Assembly: GCA_045535815.1 (NCBI GenBank)
Contig: JAZSMJ010000070.1
Location: forward strand, 1 to 44,119
Source of the DNA: JAZSMJ01 sp045535815
Lineage (GTDB): Bacteria; Bacillota; Clostridia; Oscillospirales; CAG-272
Direction of reading: 5' to 3'
Length of the DNA stretch: 44,119 nucleotides
The notes beneath the pieces were generated by a model, which did not search any database, was not told the origin of the DNA, and saw only the letters and a list, made by a program, of their open reading frames with translations. A program made the translations under genes and the position numbers. Each line of letters begins with the position of its first letter. Position 1 is the stretch's first letter. This document shows positions 25,640-34,500 of the stretch, one piece after another.

Positions 25640-25673
25640 CGGGGACACCCTTTTTACAAAAAGGGTGTCCCCG
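25640..25673 (+). terminator. Terminator of the PDH-fsa operon
   Basis: A perfect 16-bp stem, CGGGGACACCCTTTTT with its complement and an AC loop. A cccaaaag/ttttggg motif follows, as in the repeats near 4555 and 26370. Confidence 0.8.
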
Positions 25674-25735
25674 TACCCCTTCCCAAAAACTTTTGGGATA
25701 ATAATCTTTTGTAGTACATACAACGTGCTCTATGT

Positions 25736-25768
25736 AAAAACGGCGGTCAATCCACGACCGCCGTTTTT
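25736..25768 (-). terminator. Bidirectional terminator between fsa and the DUF6809-like gene
   Basis: AAAAACGGCGGTC (25736-25748) and its complement (25756-25768) form a 13-bp stem with a seven-base loop. It lies six bases beyond the minus-strand stop codon at 25775. Confidence 0.85.
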
Positions 25769-25774
25769 GTGACA

Positions 25775-26050
25775 CTATTCAATATCCATATCCATTATTT
25801 CAAAAGCAATTCTCGCACCAAGCCGAAATGCATAAATAAAGACCTCCCTTTCATTTATATCATTTAATTCGGCATAACATTCATCATATTTCTCAAGTAA
25901 TATTTTTTGATCGTCTGTGAGCGATGCATTAAGATTGTCGTGATGCGTTGCAATGTGCTTAATTAAATCTTTTGCTTCTTTATTTATTAAGTTATATTTG
26001 CTGTCCGGACAAATATTGCCGTACCAGAGCTCTTCAAGTATCTTTTTCAT
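25775..26050 (-). CDS. Small DUF6809-like protein
   Basis: The 91-residue protein begins MKKILEELWYGNICPD, a pattern seen in small uncharacterised clostridial proteins grouped as DUF6809 (from memory of the motif). It is charged, mostly helical, and has no membrane segment. It has a perfect promoter (TTGACA, 17, TATAAT at 26106-26078) and a purine-rich AGAAGAGAAG ribosome site. It is divergent from a small Xre protein, and the two promoters share a palindrome, so it is probably repressed or co-regulated by that protein (inference). Such proteins often lie in or near mobile elements. Confidence 0.65.
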   Translation of the reverse strand: MKKILEELWYGNICPDSKYNLINKEAKDLIKHIATHHDNLNASLTDDQKILLEKYDECYAELNDINEREVFIYAFRLGARIAFEIMDMDIE

Positions 26051-26077
26051 ATTCTTCTCTTCTTGTTTTTTTGTTTA

Positions 26078-26132
26078 ATTATATCACAAAATGAGATAAT
26101 TGTCAATATCTCAAAAAGAGATATGATAAAAT
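26078..26132. promoter_or_regulatory. Divergent promoters with shared Xre-type operator
   Basis: Minus strand: TTGACA (26106-26101), 17 bases, TATAAT (26083-26078). Plus strand: extended -10 TGATAAAAT (26124-26132) without a good -35. Three GAGATA half-sites lie at 26093-26098, 26107-26112 (inverted) and 26118-26123; the last two make a 19-base palindrome (26106-26124) that overlaps the minus -35 box and abuts the plus -10 box. Confidence 0.75.
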
Positions 26133-26161
26133 AAAAATGCATATAAAGTAGGAGGATCGTT

Positions 26162-26356
26162 ATGAGAATAAGAGATTTGAGGGAAGACAGAGATCTGACA
26201 CAAAAGCAGGTGGCAGACTATTTGCATATAAAACAAAATACATACTCACAGTATGAAAACGGTCAAAGACAGTTGCCACTTGAATGCCTTATCGCTTTGG
26301 CAAAGTTTTACAATACGTCAACCGACTACATTTTAGGTCTTACAGATATAAAGTAA
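26162..26356 (+). CDS. Small Xre-family helix-turn-helix regulator
   Basis: The 64-residue protein is a single HTH_3 domain: LREDRDLTQKQVADYLHIKQNTYSQYENGQRQLP covers the recognition helices, and it ends in the usual ALAKFYNTSTDYILGLTD. AGGAGG stands seven bases before the ATG. It has no sensing or partner domain. It is divergent from the DUF6809-like gene and probably binds the GAGATA palindrome between them and controls itself. A terminator hairpin follows at 26391-26420. Confidence 0.9.
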   Translation: MRIRDLREDRDLTQKQVADYLHIKQNTYSQYENGQRQLPLECLIALAKFYNTSTDYILGLTDIK

Positions 26357-26390
26357 GATTTTTATTTTTGAAAGTTTTTTGTGGGGGTAT

Positions 26391-26420
26391 GGGGGAGCTT
26401 TTTTACAAAAAAGCTCCCCC
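26391..26420 (+). terminator. Terminator after the Xre gene
   Basis: GGGGGAGCTTTTTT and its complement form a perfect 14-bp stem with an AC loop. It is preceded by AAAGTTTTTTGTGGGGGTATG, which resembles the sequences beside other terminators in this window. Confidence 0.75.
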
Positions 26421-26454
26421 AGTATCTTTTGCTCCTCTTTTTTCAAAAAAAGTG

Positions 26455-26483
26455 TTGATAAATTGCTTGAAATATGATAAAAT
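26455..26483 (+). promoter_or_regulatory. Promoter of pgk-tpiA
   Basis: TTGATA (26455-26460), 17 bases, TAAAAT (26478-26483), giving a leader of about 65 bases before pgk. Confidence 0.75.
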
Positions 26484-26553
26484 ATAACGTAGTATGCATA
26501 TTTTGCCAAAAATACTGTAAAAAATAAATATAAATAATATATGAGGTGAACCT

Positions 26554-27738
26554 ATGAACAAGAAAACTATTGAAGACATCAGCTGTCAAGGCAAAAAAGT
26601 CCTTGTAAGATGCGATTTCAACGTTCCTATGAGCGATGGCGTTATTACAGACGACAAGCGTATCGTTGAAGCACTTCCCACCATTAAATATCTTATAAAC
26701 AACAATGCAAAGCTTATCCTTTGCTCTCACTTTGGCAGACCGAAGGGAGAATTCAACATGAAGTATTCTCTCGCTCCCGTTGCTGCACGTCTTTCCGAGC
26801 TTCTCGGCAAGGAAGTTGTTATGGCAACAGACGTTGTAGGTGAAGATGCTCAGGCTAAGGCTGCTGCACTTAAGGACGGCGACGTTCTTCTTATAGAAAA
26901 CGTTCGTTTCCACAAGGAAGAAGAAAAGAACGATCCCGAATTCGCAAAGAAGCTTGCTTCTCTCGCTGAGATCTACGTAAACGATGCGTTCGGTACAGCA
27001 CACAGAGCACACGCTTCCACAGCAGGCGTTGCTGACTATCTCCCTGCAGTTTGCGGATACCTTATCCAGAAAGAGATCAAGGTTATGGGTGAAGCTCTTG
27101 AAGATCCCAAGAGACCCTTCGTTGCTATCCTCGGCGGCGCTAAGGTTTCCGACAAGATCGGCGTTATCAACAACCTTCTCACAAAGGTTGACACACTTAT
27201 CATCGGCGGCGGTATGGCTTACACCTTCTTCCGTGCTCTCGGTAACCCCACAGGTACTTCTATCTGCGAGGAAGACAAGCTCGATCTCGCAAGAGAGCTT
27301 CTTGATAAGGCAAAGGCAGCAGGCGTAAACTTCCTTCTCCCCGTAGATAACGTTATCGCACGTGAATACAAGGAAGACGCTACCTTTATGAGAATCTACT
27401 CCGACTCCATTCCGGACGGATGGATGGGTCTTGACATAGGCGAAAAGACTCAGGAGCTCTACTCCAAGAGCCTTATCGGTGCAGGAACTGTCGTATGGAA
27501 CGGCCCGATGGGCGTTTCCGAATGGGAAAACTTTGCTTCCGGTACACGTAGCGTTGCAAAGGCTGTTGCTGAATCCGGTGCTATCTCTATCATCGGCGGT
27601 GGCGACTCTGCAGCAGCAGTTGAAAAGCTCGGCTATGCTGAAAAGATGACACACATCTCCACAGGCGGCGGCGCTTCTCTCGAATTCCTTGAAGGCAAGG
27701 AGCTTCCCGGTATAGCTTGCCTCAACAACAAAGACTGA
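26554..27738 (+). CDS. pgk: Phosphoglycerate kinase
   Basis: The enzyme converts 1,3-bisphosphoglycerate and ADP to 3-phosphoglycerate and ATP in glycolysis. The 394 residues match the family length. The N-terminal signature is VLVRCDFNVPMSDG, followed by LCSHFGRPKG, FGTAHRAHAS and GGAKVSDKIGVI; the nucleotide-binding end has NGPMGVSEWENFASGT and IIGGGDSAAAV. GAGGTGA precedes the ATG. tpiA follows 24 bases later. The gapdh gene, often beside pgk, is not in the window. Strong codon bias matches high expression. A long open frame on the opposite strand (26443-28059) is a by-product of this bias. Confidence 0.97.
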   Translation: MNKKTIEDISCQGKKVLVRCDFNVPMSDGVITDDKRIVEALPTIKYLINNNAKLILCSHFGRPKGEFNMKYSLAPVAARLSELLGKEVVMATDVVGEDAQAKAAALKDGDVLLIENVRFHKEEEKNDPEFAKKLASLAEIYVNDAFGTAHRAHASTAGVADYLPAVCGYLIQKEIKVMGEALEDPKRPFVAILGGAKVSDKIGVINNLLTKVDTLIIGGGMAYTFFRALGNPTGTSICEEDKLDLARELLDKAKAAGVNFLLPVDNVIAREYKEDATFMRIYSDSIPDGWMGLDIGEKTQELYSKSLIGAGTVVWNGPMGVSEWENFASGTRSVAKAVAESGAISIIGGGDSAAAVEKLGYAEKMTHISTGGGASLEFLEGKELPGIACLNNKD

Positions 27739-27762
27739 TAGATAAGAAAAGAGAATATAAAA

Positions 27763-28533
27763 ATGAATAAAGCAACAAGAAAGGCAATAATTGCCGGCAA
27801 CTGGAAAATGAATATGACTCCCTCGCAGACAGAGACTCTTATTTCCGAGCTTGCTCCCCTGGTATCCGGCAAGGACGGATGCGAGATAGTTCTCTGCGTT
27901 CCCTTTGTAGATATTGCCGCTGCTAAAAAGGCGGCTGAAGGCACCAACATCAAGATAGGTGCTCAGAACGTTCACTTTGCGGCAAGCGGAGCTTATACGG
28001 GTGAGATCTCTGCGGCTATGCTTAAGGAGTGCGGAGTTGAATACGTTGTTATCGGTCACAGTGAAAGACGCCAGTATTTCGGCGAGACTGATATAACGGT
28101 AAATCAGAGACTCAAGGCAGGCATAGAGGGCGGACTTAAGGTTATCCTCTGCGTTGGCGAGCTTCTTGAACAGCGTGAGATGGGTATCACGGCAGAAACC
28201 GTTGCTATCCAGACAAAGATAGCTCTTCTCGACGTTACCGCTGAACAGCTCAAGGATATCGTTATCGCATACGAGCCTGTCTGGGCTATCGGAACAGGCA
28301 AGACCGCTACCTCCGATCAGGCTGACGAGGTTTGCGGTATAATCCGTGACGTTATAGCTGACAAGTACGGCCGTGAAGCTGCTGAAGCTATCACCATCCA
28401 GTACGGCGGATCTATGAACGCAAAGAATGCTGACGAGCTTCTGTCAAAGGTAAACGTTGACGGTGGACTTATCGGCGGTGCATCTCTCAAGGCTGTTGAT
28501 TTCTCACAGATAGTTGAAGCTGCACAGAAGTAA
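27763..28533 (+). CDS. tpiA: Triosephosphate isomerase
   Basis: The enzyme interconverts dihydroxyacetone phosphate and glyceraldehyde 3-phosphate. The 256 residues begin with the substrate-binding AGNWKMN, then GHSERRQYFGE with the catalytic His, and AYEPVWAIGTGKTAT with the catalytic Glu. The phosphate-binding end reads YGGSMNAKNADELL and GGASLKAVDF. It is 24 bases from pgk and in the same operon. The phosphoglycerate mutase gene that often follows is absent; a terminator ends the unit at 28613-28649. Confidence 0.97.
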   Translation: MNKATRKAIIAGNWKMNMTPSQTETLISELAPLVSGKDGCEIVLCVPFVDIAAAKKAAEGTNIKIGAQNVHFAASGAYTGEISAAMLKECGVEYVVIGHSERRQYFGETDITVNQRLKAGIEGGLKVILCVGELLEQREMGITAETVAIQTKIALLDVTAEQLKDIVIAYEPVWAIGTGKTATSDQADEVCGIIRDVIADKYGREAAEAITIQYGGSMNAKNADELLSKVNVDGGLIGGASLKAVDFSQIVEAAQK

Positions 28534-28612
28534 ATAAAAGCATAATAAAAAGGCAAAAGCTAAAATGGGAATATCCTTAACGGAGAAACCATAATAACCG
28601 AATAGGAAAAGG

Positions 28613-28649
28613 AAAATCCATTATGGACAAAAGTCTGTAATGGATTTTT
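28613..28649 (+). terminator. Terminator of pgk-tpiA
   Basis: AAAATCCATTA (28613-28623) and TAATGGATTTT (28638-28648) form an 11-bp stem with an inner GAC/GTC pairing, followed by a T tract. Confidence 0.75.
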
Positions 28650-29082
28650 CTTGTCCTTTCGCGAAATTTTTATCACAACGTATGTATGCTGATAGAGACT
28701 ATATTTTACGAACTTACATGCAGATATAGGCACTCTGCCGCTTTTGCACTGTATGTTTGAATTGCGGACATAAAGATATTGTTTATTAATATAAAGACGA
28801 AAAATTGCAATTTTAAAATATATGCTGTGGATACTAGAAATACCAAATGTTGCAGAAAACAAACGGTACAATTTATAGCGAGATTGTACATATCTCAATT
28901 GTATAAGAAAAGATGGTGAAATTGGTGAATTTATGGAATATATGTGAGAATCAAAACTAATTTGTTTTTTGTAAAGTAGGCGAATTATATACAGTTTTCA
29001 GGTTTATAAAATTGGGAATTTTCATGGGTTGGAATATCGGGCGGCTTTAACTTTAGAAATTCGACCAGATATGGCGAAACAC
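28650..29082. other. AT-rich gene-free spacer
   Basis: I see no convincing coding sequence, RNA gene or repeat. Base composition turns markedly AT-rich from about 28650, in step with the genes that follow. Confidence 0.5.
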
Positions 29083-29111
29083 TTGTAATTTTATTCAGTA
29101 TGTGGTATAAT
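29083..29111 (+). promoter_or_regulatory. Promoter of a candidate small RNA
   Basis: TTGTAA (29083-29088), 17 bases, TATAAT (29106-29111). The expected start at about 29118 is exactly the first base of a long inverted repeat. Confidence 0.75.
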
Positions 29112-29117
29112 ATAAGA

Positions 29118-29322
29118 GCTACACAAACTTAATATTTGGAAGAAGAGCAGTATTTATCACTGGGGGATACTATACCCTTTTTCAGCCATACTATTTTTGA
29201 ATTTGGCAAAAGCGCAAATTCCTCTTAATAGTATGGTGCAAACCCTCTTCTATCTAAGTTTGTGTAGCAACAATCGGAGTTTGCGTTTTTCGGTGCGTCG
29301 GCTTCGGTTGGCGCACTTTTTT
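29118..29322 (+). ncRNA. Candidate structured RNA, about 205 nt, 6S-like in outline
   Basis: The transcript predicted from the promoter would fold as one long interrupted hairpin: P1 29118-29131 with 29255-29268 (14 bp), P2 29141-29147 with 29245-29251, P3 29186-29195 with 29227-29236 (10 bp), P4 29199-29205 with 29215-29221. A large 5'-side loop of about 38 bases lies between P2 and P3. A terminator follows: a 10-bp stem (29293-29302, 29307-29316) with a CTTCGG tetraloop and six Ts. A closing stem, a central open region and a terminal stem recall 6S RNA, but I cannot match the sequence to that family. It might also be a leader that controls the gene at 29354, or a MITE. Confidence 0.6.
29293..29322 (+). 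terminator. Terminator with UUCG tetraloop ahead of the 29354 gene
   Basis: GTGCGTCGGC pairs with GTTGGCGCAC, using three or four G-U pairs, around TTCG and is followed by TTTTTT. It stands 32 bases before the next start codon, so it could end the small RNA or act as an attenuator. Confidence 0.75.
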
Positions 29323-29353
29323 ATAAATTAATTCAAGCAGGGAGATTAGGACT

Positions 29354-31513
29354 ATGAAAAAAGTCTTATTAACAATGACTACAACTCTTTTATGCATGAT
29401 AGCTTTATTTGGTTGTGAAAAGCACACACATGATTATGTAAAGGAAACAGTTGTTGAGGCTGATTGCAATAAAAGTGGTTTGATTATATATACCTGTGCT
29501 TGTGGTGACACATATAATGAATCTATTAATGCTACAGAAATTCATTTATGGAATGATGGTGTTGTTTCCGTAGAGGCAACATGTACAACAGATGGTATTA
29601 CCACGTGTGCCTGTACTATATGCGGAAAAACGAAGGAAGAAATAATTCCCGCTGTCGGAGAACATAAATGGGGTGAATCGATAATCACAAAGGAAGCATC
29701 ATGTGCTGAAGAAGGACAGTTAAGCAAAACCTGTGAGAGCTGCGGCATCGAAGAAACTTCTGAAATTGCAAAGCTTGAAACTCATACGTGGAATGACCCA
29801 GAAACAACAAAGGAAGCAACATGTGCAGAAGAAGGGGTATCGACACATACCTGTACCATTTGCAATGAAACCAAAACGGATACAATTCCTGTACTTAAAG
29901 AACACACCTGGGATAATGGGACAATTACTAAAGAGCCTACATGTGCAGAAAAGGGCGAGTTGACATATACATGTACAATTTGTAAAGTAGCCAAAACAGA
30001 AGGAATCGCAGCAACAGATGTTCATACATGGGACAGCGGATCCGTAACGAAAACGGCTACCTGCTCAGTTAACGGTGAACAAAAGTATACTTGCACGGTA
30101 TGTCAGAAAACGAAAACAGAAACGATTGTTGCAACAGGAATACATAAGTGGGATAATGGAGTAGTTACAAAGAACGCTACCTGTGGAGAAGATGGTACGA
30201 AAATATATACATGTTCGTTGTGTAATAAAACGAAAACCGATTCCATTCAAAAAACAGGTAACCATGCGTGGGATGATGGAAAAGAAACAGTTGTGGCAAC
30301 AGCTATTACCAATGGCGAAACTACGTATACCTGTCAAACATGTGGAGAAATAAAGACACAATCCATCCCGAAAAAAGGGAAAATTATAAATTCCAAGTCC
30401 TATACTAATAAAAACGTGTACGTAGATTATTCAACGAATAATGGCGGTGATTTTAGCTATTGTATTTCAACTGAAACGCCTAATGTTTTGGGTATAGAAC
30501 AAGAATTTCAGTTAAAACCCAATACAATATACATAATTACGGTTGATGTAAAAACAAAAAATGTTGTTAGCCATGAGAATCAATTTTTCTCTTTGGGCGC
30601 AAATATTAGTGCTGAATACTTATATAATAACTCACAGGGAGTTTTAGGTGATTCAGATTGGACTACAATTTCCTTAATAGCTAAATCGGATGAAAAAGGC
30701 ATTTTGGGTGTATCTTTGAATCTTGGGTATTGGTATAATGCGTGCTCAGGAACAATATGGTATGACAATCTTAAGATAACTGAGTATTCTGATTTCATGG
30801 TTGAAGATCCCACATGGAATTTCTTATTTGTTGTTCTGACAAATACTTCGTTGAATACATACGATGATGATCTAAAGAAACAGCTGAACATATCTCATCA
30901 AATGACAGATGCAGAATATAAGGCAATTTGCAAGAGTGTAGAAGACTTTGAAAACGACTTAACAAATAAATCAAAGGGCGTCTTGAAAGCTAACGCCACT
31001 ATAGTAAAATGTAATGCAGAAATCAGTGACTATGAAAAATCAGGAAATGGATATTATATTACTGCTGGTGCAGCTTTAAAGTATCTCAATGAACAGAATA
31101 TAAACATAGATGAATACGATCATGTAGTTTTTGTCACAAGTTTTCCTGATCTGCCGCGTAGTTATTTTGGATTAGGTGGAACTTTCATCAAAGGATATCG
31201 AGGATTTAGTTTAATAATGTATGGCGACGGGGGTACAGACTGTACGAGATATTGTTATGATGTCAGTGAGAGTAATTGGCCGGCAGGATTATACGTACAT
31301 GAATTTATTCACTCGATTGAAAATTATGCAAAAAAATTTGGTTTTACTGTACCTTCAGCAGATGGTTCCGGTCAATATGGGTATGGAACACAAAATACTG
31401 ATGGTTGGCGCAAATTCTATATGGATATTATATTGAATCAAGTTAAGTACAACGGGACATACACAGGCGTAGATCCAAGCATTTGGAGAATTCCCCCGCG
31501 TCTGTTTGGCTAA
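29354..31513 (+). CDS. Lipoprotein with eight 40-residue Cys repeats, a CBM-like domain and an HEFIH metalloprotease-like domain
   Basis: The 719-residue protein starts MKKVLLTMTT and its signal ends LFGC, so Cys21 would be lipidated. Residues about 24-343 are eight tandem repeats of 40 residues, pattern HxW...TKxATC..xG...YTCxxCxxxKT..I, with three Cys and a His each in most copies, which could bind metal (inference). The last copy keeps only the CxxC pair. Residues about 345-490 look like a beta-sandwich with GTIWYDNLKITEY at its end. Residues about 495-719 contain VHEFIHSIENYAKKFG, an HExxH zincin motif, so a surface metallopeptidase is likely. GGGAG precedes the ATG. The AT-rich codon use differs from the genes upstream. 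The next gene starts 22 bases later, so they form an operon. Confidence 0.8.
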   Translation: MKKVLLTMTTTLLCMIALFGCEKHTHDYVKETVVEADCNKSGLIIYTCACGDTYNESINATEIHLWNDGVVSVEATCTTDGITTCACTICGKTKEEIIPAVGEHKWGESIITKEASCAEEGQLSKTCESCGIEETSEIAKLETHTWNDPETTKEATCAEEGVSTHTCTICNETKTDTIPVLKEHTWDNGTITKEPTCAEKGELTYTCTICKVAKTEGIAATDVHTWDSGSVTKTATCSVNGEQKYTCTVCQKTKTETIVATGIHKWDNGVVTKNATCGEDGTKIYTCSLCNKTKTDSIQKTGNHAWDDGKETVVATAITNGETTYTCQTCGEIKTQSIPKKGKIINSKSYTNKNVYVDYSTNNGGDFSYCISTETPNVLGIEQEFQLKPNTIYIITVDVKTKNVVSHENQFFSLGANISAEYLYNNSQGVLGDSDWTTISLIAKSDEKGILGVSLNLGYWYNACSGTIWYDNLKITEYSDFMVEDPTWNFLFVVLTNTSLNTYDDDLKKQLNISHQMTDAEYKAICKSVEDFENDLTNKSKGVLKANATIVKCNAEISDYEKSGNGYYITAGAALKYLNEQNINIDEYDHVVFVTSFPDLPRSYFGLGGTFIKGYRGFSLIMYGDGGTDCTRYCYDVSESNWPAGLYVHEFIHSIENYAKKFGFTVPSADGSGQYGYGTQNTDGWRKFYMDIILNQVKYNGTYTGVDPSIWRIPPRLFG

Positions 31514-31535
31514 TTCATAACTAAGGAGACAAAAA

Positions 31536-34500
31536 ATGAAAATCTTAAATCGCTATCTCAGCTTGCTTTTAGCAATCATAATGTGCATCACTGCACTGCC
31601 GATTACAAGTATGGCAGCGGATGCAACTGGATTGGATTATTTCGTGAAACGTAATACATTCAAATCTGGTATTTTTACGGATGTATCCAAGGATGATTGG
31701 TTTTACGATAATGCAAAAACTGCATATGAACTTGGACTTATGCTTGGACGAGGGGATAACATTTTCGATACCGAAAGTGGTGTGACAATCGCTGAAACAA
31801 TTACCATCGCTGCACGTCTGCATTCTATTTATTACACAGGCAGTGATGAATTTGAAGCAAGCGATCCGTGGTATAAGTCTTATGTGGACTATGCACTTGC
31901 AAACGGCATTGTGACGGATCGTTATTCCGATTACAATGCACCGGCTACCAGAGCGGATTTTGCTATGATTCTGGTCAACGCACTGCCGTCTGCTGCATTG
32001 GAAGAAATCAATCAGGTTGCTTCTAATGCGATCCCGGACGTTTCAAGCCAGGATGAATGCGGTACCGCTGTGTACAAGCTTTATCGTGCCGGTATTATGA
32101 TCGGTAATGATGAGGCTGGTTCATTTGCGCCCGATTCTGAAATCAAGAGAAGTGAAGTGGCGGCCATTGTTACCCGTATGGCAGATGTATCTCTGCGCCA
32201 ATCTGTACGTCTTGGAAATGAATATACGGTTACATTTAACATGAATAGTCGCGGCAAGCAAATTGCTGACCAGAAGGTTGTGGAAGGCTATTCTGCCGAG
32301 ATGCCGGAGAATCCGAGTGTATTTGGTTATGTGTTCAAGGGATGGTATACGCAGAAGAACGGAGGCACTACGTTTGATTTTAATGCGCCGATTTATGCTG
32401 ATACGACTATCTATGCCCGCTGGGAAATGGATCCGATTTGGTTGGCTATTCTGAATGGTTGGTTTAGTGGAGATCACGAGGAGGAACAGCCGGGGGATGA
32501 GGATATTACGTACACCGTAACATTTGTCGCAAATGCTGACGGTGTTGTTGGTATGCCCGAAAATCAGGTGGTTTTTACGGGAGAATGTGCTGTTGTTCCT
32601 ATTACACCCGAAAGAAGTGGTTATTCGTTTGGTGGCTGGTACTCTGATTCTGACACCTTAATTCCATTTGATTTTAATACTGCTATATCTGGTAATATTA
32701 CCTTATACGCAAAATGGATTTTTGAATATGAAAATGATGATCCTGCTCTATACAGCATTACAGAAGTTGTTTTCAATGAAGAAACGAGAGAAATCAATTT
32801 CAGAACTCAAACAGGTAGAAGCTGTGAACTTCATTATTATGTTATTGAAGATGAAGGAACTGATATTCTTTATGAATCAACTATTCCAGCAGCAGAAAAT
32901 ATAAATGGTGAATATCTGACAGACACTATTCCGAATGATGTTTTACCAATGTATTACAAGATTGCGGCTGTTCTAACGGATTCTACAGGGAAGCCTTTAT
33001 GTGATCAGTATATCTATTATGAAAAAACTAAAGTATACATTGAATTTATGGCGAAGACAATTTTTGACTTCCCAAGTGAATCTGTGATCAATTTAGATAC
33101 CAATTATGACAACAATTTTATGGTTGCAAATGAAGAAACGGATGTCTTTATTCATCCAGAGTTTTCAACCATATTTGATCAAGATACAAACACCTATGTT
33201 TTCTCAGGTGATATCTCTGAATTAGAGGCACTTTCCAGAGGTGATCAAATTGCAATTCTAACGGAAGATAATGCATATGCTCTTCAAGTTGAAAGTCTAT
33301 ATATTTCTGAGAATGAGATTACCGCGAAAGCATATGATGAAGTTAATTTGGCTCAGTTTTTCGACTATATTAAAATTAACCAGGATGTCGATGTTTCACA
33401 AACTGATGTTTTTCCCACACAACGGTTACGCCAGGCCAGAGCACAGCTGAACGCTTCCACACAATTTCCGCTACCTACCATTGATATTGGAGAAATTAAT
33501 ATTGATATTAAAGTGGGGATTGGCGTAGAATTCGTTTTAAATTTTGAAAAAAGCAGTAACTTCTATGAAGTAAAACTTAGCATGGAGATATCATCAGATG
33601 GAAAAGTAGCCGGAGAATTAATGGAGTGGGGAGATTCAGTTCCTGAATACCGTGATATTGTTCCAAGATTTGTGGTTCCTCTTGCAATTCCAGGACTGGC
33701 TGCAGAATCCGGTACACAATTATTCTTTAAAAAGAGTGCAGAACTTGCTATAGAAACTGGCTTGAAAGTTGGTATGATTTTTGGGTATCAGTGTAGTTCA
33801 TTTGGTAATGAACCGATATTTATACCAGTTTTTGAGATTGATGACCCTAATGTAAATCTTTCCGGAGCAATTGAATTCGGTCTTTCTCCATATGTCGGTG
33901 TTACTTTTTTAGGAGGACTTGTTACATTAGCGTACAACAACGACATAGGTATAGAATTAAAAGGTGAATTAAAAACAGATTTAGGCATTGATGTTCCTGG
34001 CGATCCCGCTATACATATGTGTGATCAATGTCTAGGCGTAACTTTGACTCCTTTTTATAGACCGAATATGTCGGGAAGAATCAATTTGTTGGTGAATCCC
34101 ATACAAGTAAGTCAACCAATTATTACAGTAAAATTTAATCAAGGCAAAGCCTTTGCCTCGCTTATAAATGCTGCAGACACCCTATACAAAGGAAATGTTA
34201 CATTTGGATTTGGTGAGTGTCAGAATTACAAGTATCTTATAGATTTGCAAGCACTCAATGCCACTACAGGAGAACATAATCTGAACGCTAGGATATATGA
34301 TTCTGCGAATACTAAAGTACATGATGGTGTAACAGGGGTTAATAAATATTTTTATACTGGTACATATATTTCAGAAGTTGAATATAATAGTGTTTGGCAC
34401 GATACCGGAATCTTTTCTGTAAAAAAAGCCGGAGATGTGATTCTTGAAGTATCTGGCAAGGGAAAAGTGAAACTCATAGTAAGTTCTGAAGGTATTTTGG

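Noticed and set aside
26443..28059. 538-residue antisense frame across pgk and tpiA
   Set aside because: A by-product of codon bias on the opposite strand; it has no ribosome site and no recognisable domain.
28565..28591. Nine-codon frame (MGISLTEKP) after tpiA
   Set aside because: It has a weak purine-rich stretch upstream but is too short to support. I considered a remnant of a mutase gene and found no similarity.
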